Source: Amycolatopsis roodepoortensis (GTDB taxonomy: Bacteria > Actinomycetota > Actinomycetes > Mycobacteriales > Pseudonocardiaceae). From it: DNA of 64,000 bases. The DNA is taken from the NCBI RefSeq assembly GCF_014873915.1, contig NZ_JADBEJ010000001.1:1240001-1304000 (forward strand), written 5' to 3'. The notes under the pieces are model-generated. The model saw only the letters and a program-made list of their open reading frames with translations. It was not told where the DNA came from and did no database searches. The position numbers and the translations under genes were made by a program. Positions 45,120 to 53,270 of this stretch are shown piece by piece. Numbering within the stretch: the first letter of the stretch is position 1; each line of letters begins with the position of its first letter.

Positions 45120-45152
45120 CCGGTCCCCGTCGCGTTCCGTGACGGGGACCGG
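45120..45152 (+). terminator. 12-bp stem-loop between tandem secreted-protein genes
   Basis: CCGGTCCCCGTC (45120-45131) and GACGGGGACCGG (45141-45152) pair perfectly around a 9-base loop. It follows the first paralogue's stop by 9 bases and may partly terminate or process the mRNA before the second paralogue. Confidence 0.6.
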
Positions 45153-45183
45153 TGCCGTTTCCGAGCCGTCCAGGAAGGCGACC

Positions 45184-46305
45184 ATGCCCCTTCGCATCAA
45201 CGTCCGGATGCTGCTCGCGGCGGGCCTCGTCGTGCTGATCACCGCCGGCTGCCTGCTGTTCGTCGCCGTCCGCAGCGCGGCCGCCGGTACGCCCGTCGAC
45301 AAGAAACTGTCGTTCACCTGCCCGTTCCCGCTGATCGGGCTGCAGAAGCTCGACGTGAACATCAAAGCCGACTTCGAGGTGCCGACGGCGCCCGGCGGCA
45401 CGCTCACCACCTCCGGGCTGACCATCACCGTGACCGTGCCGGACAAGGCGGCGCGCGGGCTCAACCTCGTCGGTGCCACCACCATCGAGGGCACCGCGGC
45501 GGCCGGCGTGACACTGGTCAACGGCGACGCGAACCCGCTTCCCGTGCGCATCCCGCTGAACGTCGCCAAGACCGACATCCCGCCGTCAGGGACGTTCAGC
45601 CCCGTGGCGACCGGCTCCGTGCCCACCATCACGCTGGCGAAACCGGGCAAGACGACGCTGACCGTCGGCGACTTCACCACGCGCCTCACCCCGAAGAAGC
45701 CCGATGGCTCCTTCACCGGGCTCGGTTCCTTCACCTCGGACTGCACGCTCGACCCCGGCCAGGATCCGGTCCTGCTGTCCTTCGAACTCGGCGACAAGCC
45801 GGCGGGGCATCGGTTCGCGATCGCCGGGAAGACCGGCGTCAAGGCACTCGGTGCCGACGCCCCGCTGACCGGTACCTTCGAACTGAGCCCGACCGCGGCG
45901 ACGGTGTTCAGCGGCGGCCCCGCGTTCGACAAGGCGCACACCGACTTCCGGCTGTTCGGCTTCCTGCCGGGCTCGGCCGATGTGGAGTTCGTCGCCGACG
46001 GACCCCAGGGCGGCGACCTCGCCGGGACCGGTTTCGTCGCGCGATCGCGGTTCACCACCGTTCTCCCGCTGGTGACGCTCGTCGGCATGCCGGTCAGCAC
46101 CGGTCCGGGTTGCCGGACGTCGGCCCCGTCGACGGCGGAACTGCGGACCGGCGACGGTTTCACCATGGCGAAGGGCGGCGCGCTGCGCGGCACCTACTCG
46201 CTGGCGCCGCTGACCGGCTGCGGCGCGTTCACCTCCTACGTGAGCTCCCTGGTGCAGGGGGACGGCAACACCTTCGACCTCACGCTGACCCCGCGCCAGG
46301 CCTGA
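45184..46305 (+). CDS. secreted paralogue of the preceding protein
   Basis: The 373-residue protein has an N-terminal signal or anchor (LLAAGLVVLITAGCLLFVAV). Two domains follow that align with those of its neighbour (RGLNLVGATTIEG in one, SGLNLIGATTLEG in the other). There is no Thr/Pro linker. The C-terminus GCGAFTSYVSSLVQGDGNTF repeats the signature of the first paralogue and of the mce-linked secreted protein. The ATG has AGGAAGG upstream. The pair is a local tandem duplication. Confidence 0.77.
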   Translation: MPLRINVRMLLAAGLVVLITAGCLLFVAVRSAAAGTPVDKKLSFTCPFPLIGLQKLDVNIKADFEVPTAPGGTLTTSGLTITVTVPDKAARGLNLVGATTIEGTAAAGVTLVNGDANPLPVRIPLNVAKTDIPPSGTFSPVATGSVPTITLAKPGKTTLTVGDFTTRLTPKKPDGSFTGLGSFTSDCTLDPGQDPVLLSFELGDKPAGHRFAIAGKTGVKALGADAPLTGTFELSPTAATVFSGGPAFDKAHTDFRLFGFLPGSADVEFVADGPQGGDLAGTGFVARSRFTTVLPLVTLVGMPVSTGPGCRTSAPSTAELRTGDGFTMAKGGALRGTYSLAPLTGCGAFTSYVSSLVQGDGNTFDLTLTPRQA

Positions 46306-46356
46306 TGCTCGCGGTGGTCGTGAGCGCGGCCTCGCTTACAGAGGTTTCGCGTGACT

Positions 46357-46496
46357 GGATGGACGACACGCGTGATCCGATGGACGACACGTGTGATCGG
46401 ACGGACGACACGACCGCGGCCGGGCTCAGCCGTGTGTCGTCCGCTGGATCACGTGTGTCGTCCGTCCAATCACGCGTGTCGTCCATCCAGACACGA
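46357..46496. repeat. trimeric ~21-bp inverted-repeat element, copy 3
   Basis: Left arm: three units of 20-21 bp starting near 46357, 46377 and 46398, sharing GGACGACACG. Right arm: three 21-bp units starting at 46434, 46455 and 46476, sharing GTGTCGTCC. The unit is the same as in the copy at 6900, nearly 40 kb away. Here it lies between two plus-strand genes, after the secreted paralogue and before the P-type ATPase, within a 344-bp gap. Confidence 0.8.
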
Positions 46497-46649
46497 CCAG
46501 TCGCGCTCCGGCACCTGTTTCCACCACCACCGCAGTAGTCGGGCCGGGGACGGCGCCGGTTCCCGGCGGCGGTAATCTCCCTCGCGACACGACCCGGACA
46601 CCTGTTCCGCCACCGAGGAACCACTGGTGAATCCTGGGAGTGCCACGAA

Positions 46650-48866
46650 ATGACGATTTCCGCGCCGGAGTCCGCCGTCCGCACGGTGGAACTGACCGTG
46701 TCGGGGATGACCTGCGCCGCTTGTTCGGCGCGGGTGGAACGCACGCTGAACAAGCTGGACGGCGTCCGCGCGTCGGTGAACTACGCGACCGAGCGCGCCA
46801 CCGTGCAGGTACCCGAAGCGCTGGACGACGACGTCCTCATCGAGCGAGTCCGCAAATCCGGCTACACGGCGGAAATCCGCGGCGAAGAGGATCCGGACAT
46901 CGGCTTCGCCCGGGTCCGGGACCTCCGGCGACGTCTGGTCGTCGCCGCGCTGCTGGCGATCCCGCTGGGGAACCTCTCGATCACCCTCGCGCTGGTGCCG
47001 CGGCTGCGGTTCCCCGGCTGGGAACTGCTGTGCCTCGCCTTGGCCGTTCCGGTCGTGTTCTGGTCCGCGCTGCCGTTCCACCGCGCCACGCTGCGGAACC
47101 TCCGTCATCGGTCGTCCAGTATGGACACCTTGGTGTCGCTGGGGGTGCTCTCGTCGTTCGCGTGGTCAGCTTGGTCCGCCTTCGCGGGCGGCACGGAGCC
47201 CGGGTACTGGATCGGCTTCGGCCCGACGGCGGCCGGCGCCGACGCGATCTACCTCGACGTCGCCGCCGGGGTGACCACCTTCCTGCTGGCCGGCCGGTAT
47301 TTCGAGAGCAGGTCCAGGCGCAGCGCCGCCGGGCTCCTGGCCGCGCTGGACGCCTTGGCCGCCAAGGACGTCCGGGTGCTGCGGGACGGCGTCGAGCGGA
47401 TGGTCCCGGTCGGTGAACTGGCCGTCGGGGACCTGTTCGTGGTCAAGCCGGGCGAGTCGATCGCCGCCGACGGTGTCGTCCGCAACGGACTGTCCACTGT
47501 GGATGTGAGCGCGGTGACCGGTGAGCCGGTGCCCGCGGAAGTCGCCACCGGCGACCGGGTCGTCGGCGCTTCGGTGAACCGGGACGGCAGGCTCGTCGTC
47601 CGCGCGACCGCGGTCGGCACGCATACGCAACTGGCCCAGATGACCGCGCTGGCCGAACGCGCGCAGGCCCGCAAGGCTGCGGTGCAGCGGCTGGTCGACC
47701 GCGTCTGCGCGGTGTTCGTCCCCGCCGTGCTCGGCGTGGCCGCGCTGACGCTCGCGGTCTGGCTGCTCGGCGGGGCACCCGCCCGCGAAGGGTTCGCCGC
47801 GGCCGTCGCCGTCCTCATCATCGCCTGCCCGTGCGCGCTCGGGCTGGCGACGCCGACCGCGCTCATGGCGGGTGTCGGCCGAGGTGCTCAGCTCGGCATC
47901 CTCATCAAGGGGCCGGACGCGCTCGAGGCGAGCCGCACGGTGGACACCGTCGTGCTGGACAAGACCGGCACCGTCACCACCGGGAAGATGACCGTCACCG
48001 CGTGCCGTCCCGCCGACGGGTTCACCCGCGGCGAGCTGCTGCGGTTCGCCGGCGCCGTGGAGGCCGGTTCGGAGCACGCGATCGCGGCGGCCGTGGTGGC
48101 CGCGGCGCGGGCGGAACTGCCGGACCTTCCCCCGGTCGAAGGATTCGGCGCGCTGCCCGGGCTCGGGGCGAAGGGCGAGGTCGAGGGGCAGGAGGTCCTG
48201 GTCGGCAACGCACGCCTGTTCGCCGAACGCGGGATCGCCGTCCCCGACGATTTCACGGCGGAGGACGGCACCACGTCGATCCTCGTCGCGGTCGACGGCG
48301 GGCTCGCCGGGCAGCTGGCGATCCGGGACGTCGTGAAGCCGTCGGCGCGAGCGGCCGTCGAGGCTCTCCACGCGCTCGGCCTGCGGACCGTGCTGCTGAC
48401 CGGCGACAACGAAGCCGCCGCCCGCGTGGTCGCGGACGAGATCGGCGTCTCCGACGTGCGTGCCGGAGTGCTGCCTGCGGAGAAGGCCGCGGTCATCGAG
48501 GAGCTGCGGGCCGGGGGAGCGCGGGTCGCGATGGTCGGCGACGGCATCAACGACGGCCCGGCGCTGGCCACCGCGGATCTCGGCATGGCGATGGCACACG
48601 GTAGCGACATCGCGGTGCGCTCGGCCGACATGGTGCTGGTCCGCGAAGACCTGCGCGTGGTCCCCGACGCCATCCGGCTCGCCGACCGCACGCTGCGGAT
48701 CATCCGGGGGAACCTGGCCTGGGCGTTCGGCTACAACGTCGCCGCGATCCCGTTGGCCGCGCTCGGCCTGCTGAACCCGCTGATCGCTGGGGCGGCGATG
48801 TCGCTGTCGTCGGTGCTCGTCGTGTCCAACAGCCTCCGGCTCAAGGACTTCCGACGCGCCGCGTGA
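46650..48866 (+). CDS. copA: Cu(I)-translocating P1B-type ATPase (CopA-like)
   Basis: This 738-residue copper exporter has one N-terminal heavy-metal domain with GMTCAAC (Cys22, Cys25). The ion path contains C393-P-C395, and Asp437 in DKTGT is phosphorylated. The actuator motif is TGEP, the hinge GDGINDGPA. The nucleotide-domain motif usually written SEHP reads SEHA here. Membrane helices are in the expected order. No copper chaperone or CsoR/CueR gene adjoins it. A Cu(I) specificity is inferred from CPC and GMTCAAC. Confidence 0.9.
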   Translation: MTISAPESAVRTVELTVSGMTCAACSARVERTLNKLDGVRASVNYATERATVQVPEALDDDVLIERVRKSGYTAEIRGEEDPDIGFARVRDLRRRLVVAALLAIPLGNLSITLALVPRLRFPGWELLCLALAVPVVFWSALPFHRATLRNLRHRSSSMDTLVSLGVLSSFAWSAWSAFAGGTEPGYWIGFGPTAAGADAIYLDVAAGVTTFLLAGRYFESRSRRSAAGLLAALDALAAKDVRVLRDGVERMVPVGELAVGDLFVVKPGESIAADGVVRNGLSTVDVSAVTGEPVPAEVATGDRVVGASVNRDGRLVVRATAVGTHTQLAQMTALAERAQARKAAVQRLVDRVCAVFVPAVLGVAALTLAVWLLGGAPAREGFAAAVAVLIIACPCALGLATPTALMAGVGRGAQLGILIKGPDALEASRTVDTVVLDKTGTVTTGKMTVTACRPADGFTRGELLRFAGAVEAGSEHAIAAAVVAAARAELPDLPPVEGFGALPGLGAKGEVEGQEVLVGNARLFAERGIAVPDDFTAEDGTTSILVAVDGGLAGQLAIRDVVKPSARAAVEALHALGLRTVLLTGDNEAAARVVADEIGVSDVRAGVLPAEKAAVIEELRAGGARVAMVGDGINDGPALATADLGMAMAHGSDIAVRSADMVLVREDLRVVPDAIRLADRTLRIIRGNLAWAFGYNVAAIPLAALGLLNPLIAGAAMSLSSVLVVSNSLRLKDFRRAA

Positions 48867-48916
48867 CACTTGCGGGTGGTTTTGTACCATCGCCCCTCGG
48901 AACAAGGGGGCCTTTC

Positions 48917-50800
48917 GTGAAGCCGTTGAACACCGGCGAACCCACCGGCGTGGGGCGCTACCGGGTGTTCGCCGCGCTCGGTGAGGGCGGGATGGGCCGG
49001 GTGCTGCTCGGGATCTCCGCCGACGGGCGCCTGGTCGCGATCAAGCAGGTCCACCCGGGTTTCGCGCACGATCCCGGCTTCCGCGAGCGGTTCCGGCGGG
49101 AGGTCGAAACCTCCCGTCTGGTGTCCGGCGCGTACACCGCACCGGTCATGGACGCCGACCCGAACGCGCCGACACCGTGGCTGGCGTCGGTGTTCGTTCC
49201 CGGCCCGTCGCTGTCGGAGGCGGTCTCCGCCGCCGGCCCGCTGCCGCCGGTGGCCGTCCGCCATCTCGCCGCCGGGCTCGCGCTGGCGCTGGGTGACATC
49301 CACCGTGCGGGACTGATCCACCGCGATCTGAAACCCAGCAACGTCATCCTCACCGGTGACGGACCCCGGGTCATCGACTTCGGCATCGCCCGCGCCGTCG
49401 AAGGCGACTCCGAGCTCACGCACACCGGCGCAGTCATCGGTTCGCCCGGTTTCATGTCCCCGGAACAGGCCGAGGGGAAGCCGCTGACCCCGGCGAGCGA
49501 CATGTTCTCCTTCGGCGCGCTGCTGGTGATGGCCGCGACCGGACGCGGCCCCTTCACCGGGACGTCCACTCCGCACACCTTGTACAACGTCGTGCACCTC
49601 CAGCCGGACCTGCGGCAGCTGGCGCCGGAGCTGCGGCAGATCGTCGAGCCGTGCCTGGCGAAGAATCCGGCCGACCGGCCGTCACCGGCCTGGGTGCTGG
49701 AGCGGCTCGGCCCGGTCCCGCCGATGACCAGCCCGTGGCCGCCGGTGGTGTCGCATCTCATCGAGGCGCAGCAGGCCGAGGTCCGGCGGCTGCTGAACCC
49801 GCCGCCGCCGAAGCGGTCCCGGCGCGGCCTGTACGCGGGATTGGCCGCGGCCGCCGTGGTGCTGCTGGCCGGCGGCACCGTCGCGGCGGTCTCGCTCTCC
49901 GGGGACGACCCGCCGCCGGCCGCCATCGCGCCGAGTTCGTCGGCGCAACCGGACGAACCGGTCGCCACCCCGGTCAACCAGGACCCGCTCGGCCCGGACA
50001 ACCTGCGCCGCGTCGACCTGTGCAAGGTGCTCGCCGGCCGGGACGTACCCGGATTCGGCAAGCTGAGCACGGAGATCGACATCCAGTTCGATTCGTGCAC
50101 CTACTCCTCGCCGTCGGGTGAGTGGCTGGAGCTGAGCGTCGGCGGTGACCTGGTGGAAGGCGAGGCCGGCGGCGAGCTGGAAGGGCTTCCGCTGCGGATC
50201 AAAGGGTCCGGCGACACGTGCGCGGTCGCCGTCCCGGTCAGCGGCCTGCCGAACACCAAGCTGAGCGTCGACGTGAACCGGCTGTCCACAAAGGACCAGG
50301 CATGCTCGGTGGTGAAGGCGGCGCTCGCCGACGCGATCAAGCGGATCCGCGCCGGGGGCCACGAGCGCGAGCTCCCGGCCGGCACCCTGGCTCCGCTGGA
50401 CCCGTGCGCGATCCTCGGTCCTGCGACGACGGACCGGCTGATCGGGCCGGTCGTCGAAACGATCCGCGAACATCTGCACCAATGCCGGTACGACGCCGCG
50501 GGCAGCGTCCGCCTGAACTTCGTGCGCGCGTACCCGCCCGCGCAATTGAAGGACTCGTACTACACGCAGGTCGCCACCCTGGATCTCGGCGGTGCCAAGG
50601 TGTACTTGGCCAAGGTGGACGACGGCATCGCGCGTTCCACCTGCTCGCTGACCTGGCAGCATCGGTCCGTCAGCGAACGCGACGGGGAGAACGTCGAGCT
50701 GACGGTCGGGACCAGTGGTACCAAGATGACCGCCGACGAAGCCTGTGAAAAGGCGAAGGGCTTCGCCGGGGCGCTGCTGCCGAAACTTCCGAAACCCTAG
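48917..50800 (+). CDS. Ser/Thr protein kinase with extracytoplasmic sensor, copy 1
   Basis: The 627-residue receptor kinase has an N-terminal PknB-type kinase domain at ~14-275 with Gly-rich GEGGMG, Lys43, catalytic Asp137 (HRDLKPSN) and Asp154 (DFGIA). One membrane helix follows at ~313-336. A ~290-residue extracellular region comprises two similar halves (DLCKVLAGRDVPGFG and DPCAILGPATTDRL), each with paired cysteines. GTG 48917 begins VKPLNTGEPTGVGRY, matching the next gene's start. It lies 9 bp before that paralogue. Confidence 0.9.
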   Translation: MKPLNTGEPTGVGRYRVFAALGEGGMGRVLLGISADGRLVAIKQVHPGFAHDPGFRERFRREVETSRLVSGAYTAPVMDADPNAPTPWLASVFVPGPSLSEAVSAAGPLPPVAVRHLAAGLALALGDIHRAGLIHRDLKPSNVILTGDGPRVIDFGIARAVEGDSELTHTGAVIGSPGFMSPEQAEGKPLTPASDMFSFGALLVMAATGRGPFTGTSTPHTLYNVVHLQPDLRQLAPELRQIVEPCLAKNPADRPSPAWVLERLGPVPPMTSPWPPVVSHLIEAQQAEVRRLLNPPPPKRSRRGLYAGLAAAAVVLLAGGTVAAVSLSGDDPPPAAIAPSSSAQPDEPVATPVNQDPLGPDNLRRVDLCKVLAGRDVPGFGKLSTEIDIQFDSCTYSSPSGEWLELSVGGDLVEGEAGGELEGLPLRIKGSGDTCAVAVPVSGLPNTKLSVDVNRLSTKDQACSVVKAALADAIKRIRAGGHERELPAGTLAPLDPCAILGPATTDRLIGPVVETIREHLHQCRYDAAGSVRLNFVRAYPPAQLKDSYYTQVATLDLGGAKVYLAKVDDGIARSTCSLTWQHRSVSERDGENVELTVGTSGTKMTADEACEKAKGFAGALLPKLPKP

Positions 50801-50809
50801 GGCTGACCA

Positions 50810-52654
50810 GTGAAACCGTTGAACCCCGGCGAACCCCGGCAGATCGGCCCGTACCGGATCGTCGCCGAGCTCGGTGAAGGCGGGATGGGCCGGGTCGTGC
50901 TCGGCCTCGCCCCGGACGGCAGGCTCGTCGCCGTCAAACAGCTGCACGCCCAGTTCGCGCACGATCCACGCTTCCGCGAACGGTTCCGGCGCGAGGTCGC
51001 CACGTCGCGGCTGGTCTCCGGCGCCTACACCGCCGCCGTCATGGACGCCGACGCGGAAGCGGAAACCCCGTGGCTCGCCTCGGTCTTCGTCACCGGGCCG
51101 TCCTTGAAGGAGGCCGTGGACGGTGCCGGGCCGCTACCGGTCGAGTCGGTGCGGCTGCTGGCGTCCGGGCTCGCCGCGGCGCTGACCGAGATCCACCGTG
51201 CCGGGCTGATCCACCGGGATCTCAAGCCCAGCAACATCATCCTGACGAGTGACGGCCCCAGGGTGATCGACTTCGGCATCGCGCGGGTGGCGGAGGACGC
51301 CCAGGATCTCACCGGAACGGGCGCGATCATCGGGTCGCCCGCGTTCATGTCCCCCGAACAGGCGGGCAGCGGACGGATCACCGGCGCGAGCGACGTGTTC
51401 TCGCTCGGCGCGATCCTAATCATGGCCGCGACCGGACGCGGACCCTTCACCGGGCCGACCGCGCCGCAGACGCTGTATAACGTCGTGCACGCCGCCGCGG
51501 ACTTCAGCGACGTCCCGGACGAGATCCGGCGGATCGCCGAGCCCTGCCTGGCCAAGGATCCCGCGCGACGGCCGACTCCGGAACAGATCCTCGACTTCCT
51601 CGGCCCGGTGCCGCCGGGCGCGGCACCCTGGCCACCCGCCGTGCACGCCCGGATCCAGCGGCAGGACGCCGAAGTGCGTTCGGTGCTGGCCCTGCCGCTG
51701 CCGATCTGGCGCCCGCAGCCCAAGAAGATGGCGCCGCGGACGAAGAAGATCCTGTTCGGCTCGCTCGCCGCGGTCGTCCTGCTCGTCGTTTCGGGGATGG
51801 TCGCGCTCGGTCTCACCATCGCTGACTACGCCAAACCGGAAGATCCCGGGACGACCTCGCTGTCGGCGAGCGAGGCACTCGGCGCGGAACGCCTGCGCCT
51901 GGTGGATCCGTGCAAGGTGCTCGCGGGCCGGTTCGTGCAGGAGTTCGGCACCCTGAAACCGGAGACGGGCCCCATCTACCCGGCTCGCTGCAAGTACACC
52001 GGTCTCAAGGGCGTCGACTTCGAGCTGCGGCTCGGCGAAGGCGTGTCCGCCAGCAGCCTCGACCGGACGGACCGAACGGCCGAAGGGCTTCCGTTGCTGC
52101 GCAGCACGATCAGCGGCGGCTGCGATTCGGTCGTCCAGCTGCCGACGGACCGGCGGCTCGGCGTCGTCGTCTCCCATCCCGGTCGCGAAGGCGATCCCTG
52201 CAAGGCCGCCGACGACATGCTGACCGCCGCGCTCACCCGGCTGCGCACGCACGAGGTCGACCGCGCGGGTGATCCGGCGAGCCTGCTCCCGCTCGATCCG
52301 TGCACGATCGCCGATCCGGCGGTGCTCGCCAAGACCATGCCCAACGCGCAGCCGGCCCCGCGGACGCTGCGGATCTGCGAGTGGCTGGGCGGCGGGGAGA
52401 CCCTGACCATCGAATTGCAGAGAGGTTCCTACGCGCCGGAGGGTTCGCCGGTCGACCTCGGTAGCGGTGTCACCGGCGACATGCGGGAGTTCGGCGGCTC
52501 GAACTGCGCCGTCACCTGGCGGCATCGTCCGCTGCCGGACCGCGAAGCCGAACACGTCGCCGTCCGGCTGTTGGGTCGCGAAGGGAGCGGTAGCCCGTGC
52601 GATCGGGCGAAGGAGATCGCGGGATCGGTCGCTTCGAGGCTGCCGAAACCCTGA
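50810..52654 (+). CDS. Ser/Thr protein kinase with extracytoplasmic sensor, copy 2
   Basis: This 614-residue paralogue has the same layout: kinase ~14-275 (Lys43, Asp137, Asp154), a membrane helix at ~325-345 and a two-part Cys-containing outer domain (DPCKVLAGRFVQEFG, DPCTIADPAVL). The start is GTG 50810. Kinase domains of the pair are close, while the outer domains differ, which suggests duplication followed by divergence of the signal sensed. Confidence 0.9.
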   Translation: MKPLNPGEPRQIGPYRIVAELGEGGMGRVVLGLAPDGRLVAVKQLHAQFAHDPRFRERFRREVATSRLVSGAYTAAVMDADAEAETPWLASVFVTGPSLKEAVDGAGPLPVESVRLLASGLAAALTEIHRAGLIHRDLKPSNIILTSDGPRVIDFGIARVAEDAQDLTGTGAIIGSPAFMSPEQAGSGRITGASDVFSLGAILIMAATGRGPFTGPTAPQTLYNVVHAAADFSDVPDEIRRIAEPCLAKDPARRPTPEQILDFLGPVPPGAAPWPPAVHARIQRQDAEVRSVLALPLPIWRPQPKKMAPRTKKILFGSLAAVVLLVVSGMVALGLTIADYAKPEDPGTTSLSASEALGAERLRLVDPCKVLAGRFVQEFGTLKPETGPIYPARCKYTGLKGVDFELRLGEGVSASSLDRTDRTAEGLPLLRSTISGGCDSVVQLPTDRRLGVVVSHPGREGDPCKAADDMLTAALTRLRTHEVDRAGDPASLLPLDPCTIADPAVLAKTMPNAQPAPRTLRICEWLGGGETLTIELQRGSYAPEGSPVDLGSGVTGDMREFGGSNCAVTWRHRPLPDREAEHVAVRLLGREGSGSPCDRAKEIAGSVASRLPKP

Positions 52655-52733
52655 GTCCTCGCGGAGGGGGAACCCCTGTGACGGCCCGGAAACGGGGTCC
52701 GCTAAGCTATCGCCAGTACGAACGAAACACCAC

Positions 52734-52808
52734 GCGCGTTTAGCTCAGCGGGAGAGCGCTTCCCTGACACGGAAGAGGTCACTGGTTCAATCCCAGTATC
52801 GCGCACCA
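52734..52808 (+). tRNA. tRNA-Val (anticodon GAC)
   Basis: The cloverleaf has D arm GCTCAGCGGGAGAGC, anticodon stem CTTCC/GGAAG with loop CTGACAC (anticodon GAC) and T arm CTGGTTCAATCCCAG. CCA is encoded at 52806-52808. The acceptor stem has one U-U mismatch at position 6:67 (GCGCGTT with ATCGCGC). Confidence 0.93.
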
Positions 52809-52843
52809 GGTTCGCTTCCCCGGTGGACCGAAGTTCGTACCAC

Positions 52844-52915
52844 GGGCGATTAGCTCAGGGGGAGAGCGCTTCGTTCACACCGAAGAGGTCACTGGTTCGA
52901 TCCCAGTATCGCCCA
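52844..52915 (+). tRNA. tRNA-Val (anticodon CAC)
   Basis: The acceptor stem GGGCGAT/ATCGCCC is fully paired. The anticodon stem is CTTCG/CGAAG with loop TTCACAC (anticodon CAC), and the T arm is CTGGTTCGATCCCAG. After the discriminator base the genome reads CCG, so CCA is not encoded. It lies 35 bp after the GAC isoacceptor and is probably co-transcribed. Confidence 0.93.
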
Positions 52916-52927
52916 CCGCAGTGAAGG

Positions 52928-52954
52928 CCCCACCCGGCTCCGGGTGGGGTTTTT
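52928..52954 (+). terminator. intrinsic terminator after the tRNA-Val pair
   Basis: CCCCACCCGG and CCGGGTGGGG pair around a two-base CT centre and are followed by TTTTT. This is the clearest Rho-independent terminator in the window. Confidence 0.85.
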
Positions 52955-52975
52955 GCGTTTTTGGGGCCAGGCTTG

Positions 52976-53030
52976 GTCCGTGAAGGCCTCCTTGAGTGAC
53001 TCTGGGTCCCTCAAGGAGGCCTTCACGGAC
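52976..53030. repeat. perfect 21-bp hairpin of the GTGAAGGCCTCCTT type
   Basis: Arms 52976-52996 and 53010-53030 are perfect reverse complements (GTCCGTGAAGGCCTCCTTGA and its complement) around a 13-base loop. It is related to the hairpin at 34066 by the GTGAAGGCC motif and lies downstream of the tRNA terminator. Confidence 0.65.
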
Positions 53031-53058
53031 TTGGTGGGCTTGGGAAAGGCGTGGGTGG

Positions 53059-53113
53059 TGTCGCGAAAGCCACTTTCGCGACGTCTGACGTCCCGAAAGT
53101 GGCTTTCGCGACA
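53059..53113. repeat. inverted repeat of the GAAAGCCACTTTC family, copy a
   Basis: 25-bp arms (53059-53083, 53089-53113) match with one mismatch around a 5-base loop. It is followed by a second member at 53152, making a local cluster between the tRNAs and the convergent TetR gene. Confidence 0.65.
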
Positions 53114-53151
53114 GAGGCGCCGGGCGGCCGCGGGTCTGGCCGGCGGCCGAC

Positions 53152-53204
53152 GTTGCGAAAGCCACTTTCGCAACCTTCAACGTTGCGAAAGTGGCTTTCG
53201 CAAC
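53152..53204. repeat. inverted repeat of the GAAAGCCACTTTC family, copy b
   Basis: Two units, GTTGCGAAAG-CCA-CTTTCGCAAC (53152-53174) and GTTGCGAAAG-TGG-CTTTCGCAAC (53182-53204), are each palindromic and are also inverted with respect to each other. It could form either two small hairpins or one long one. Confidence 0.65.
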
Positions 53205-53237
53205 CCTCCGGCGAGGCGCAGCGCCCAGCAGGACCCG

Positions 53238-53270
53238 TGAAGTACATGAAGGGGGCCTTCACGTACTTCA
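53238..53270. repeat. hairpin at the TetR gene 3' end
   Basis: TGAAGTACATGAAG and CTTCACGTACTTCA pair with one mismatch around a short GGGGGC centre. It overlaps the TetR stop codon on the minus strand and may terminate that transcript. Confidence 0.55.

Noticed and set aside
43791..46193. Long minus-strand open frame opposite the two secreted proteins
   Set aside because: No motifs, Pro/Val/Ser-rich shadow. The plus-strand genes have signal peptides, ribosome-binding sites and paralogy.
52734..53270. Attachment site or integrated element at the tRNA-Val pair
   Set aside because: There is no integrase or phage gene and no repeated tRNA 3' fragment downstream; only hairpins are seen.
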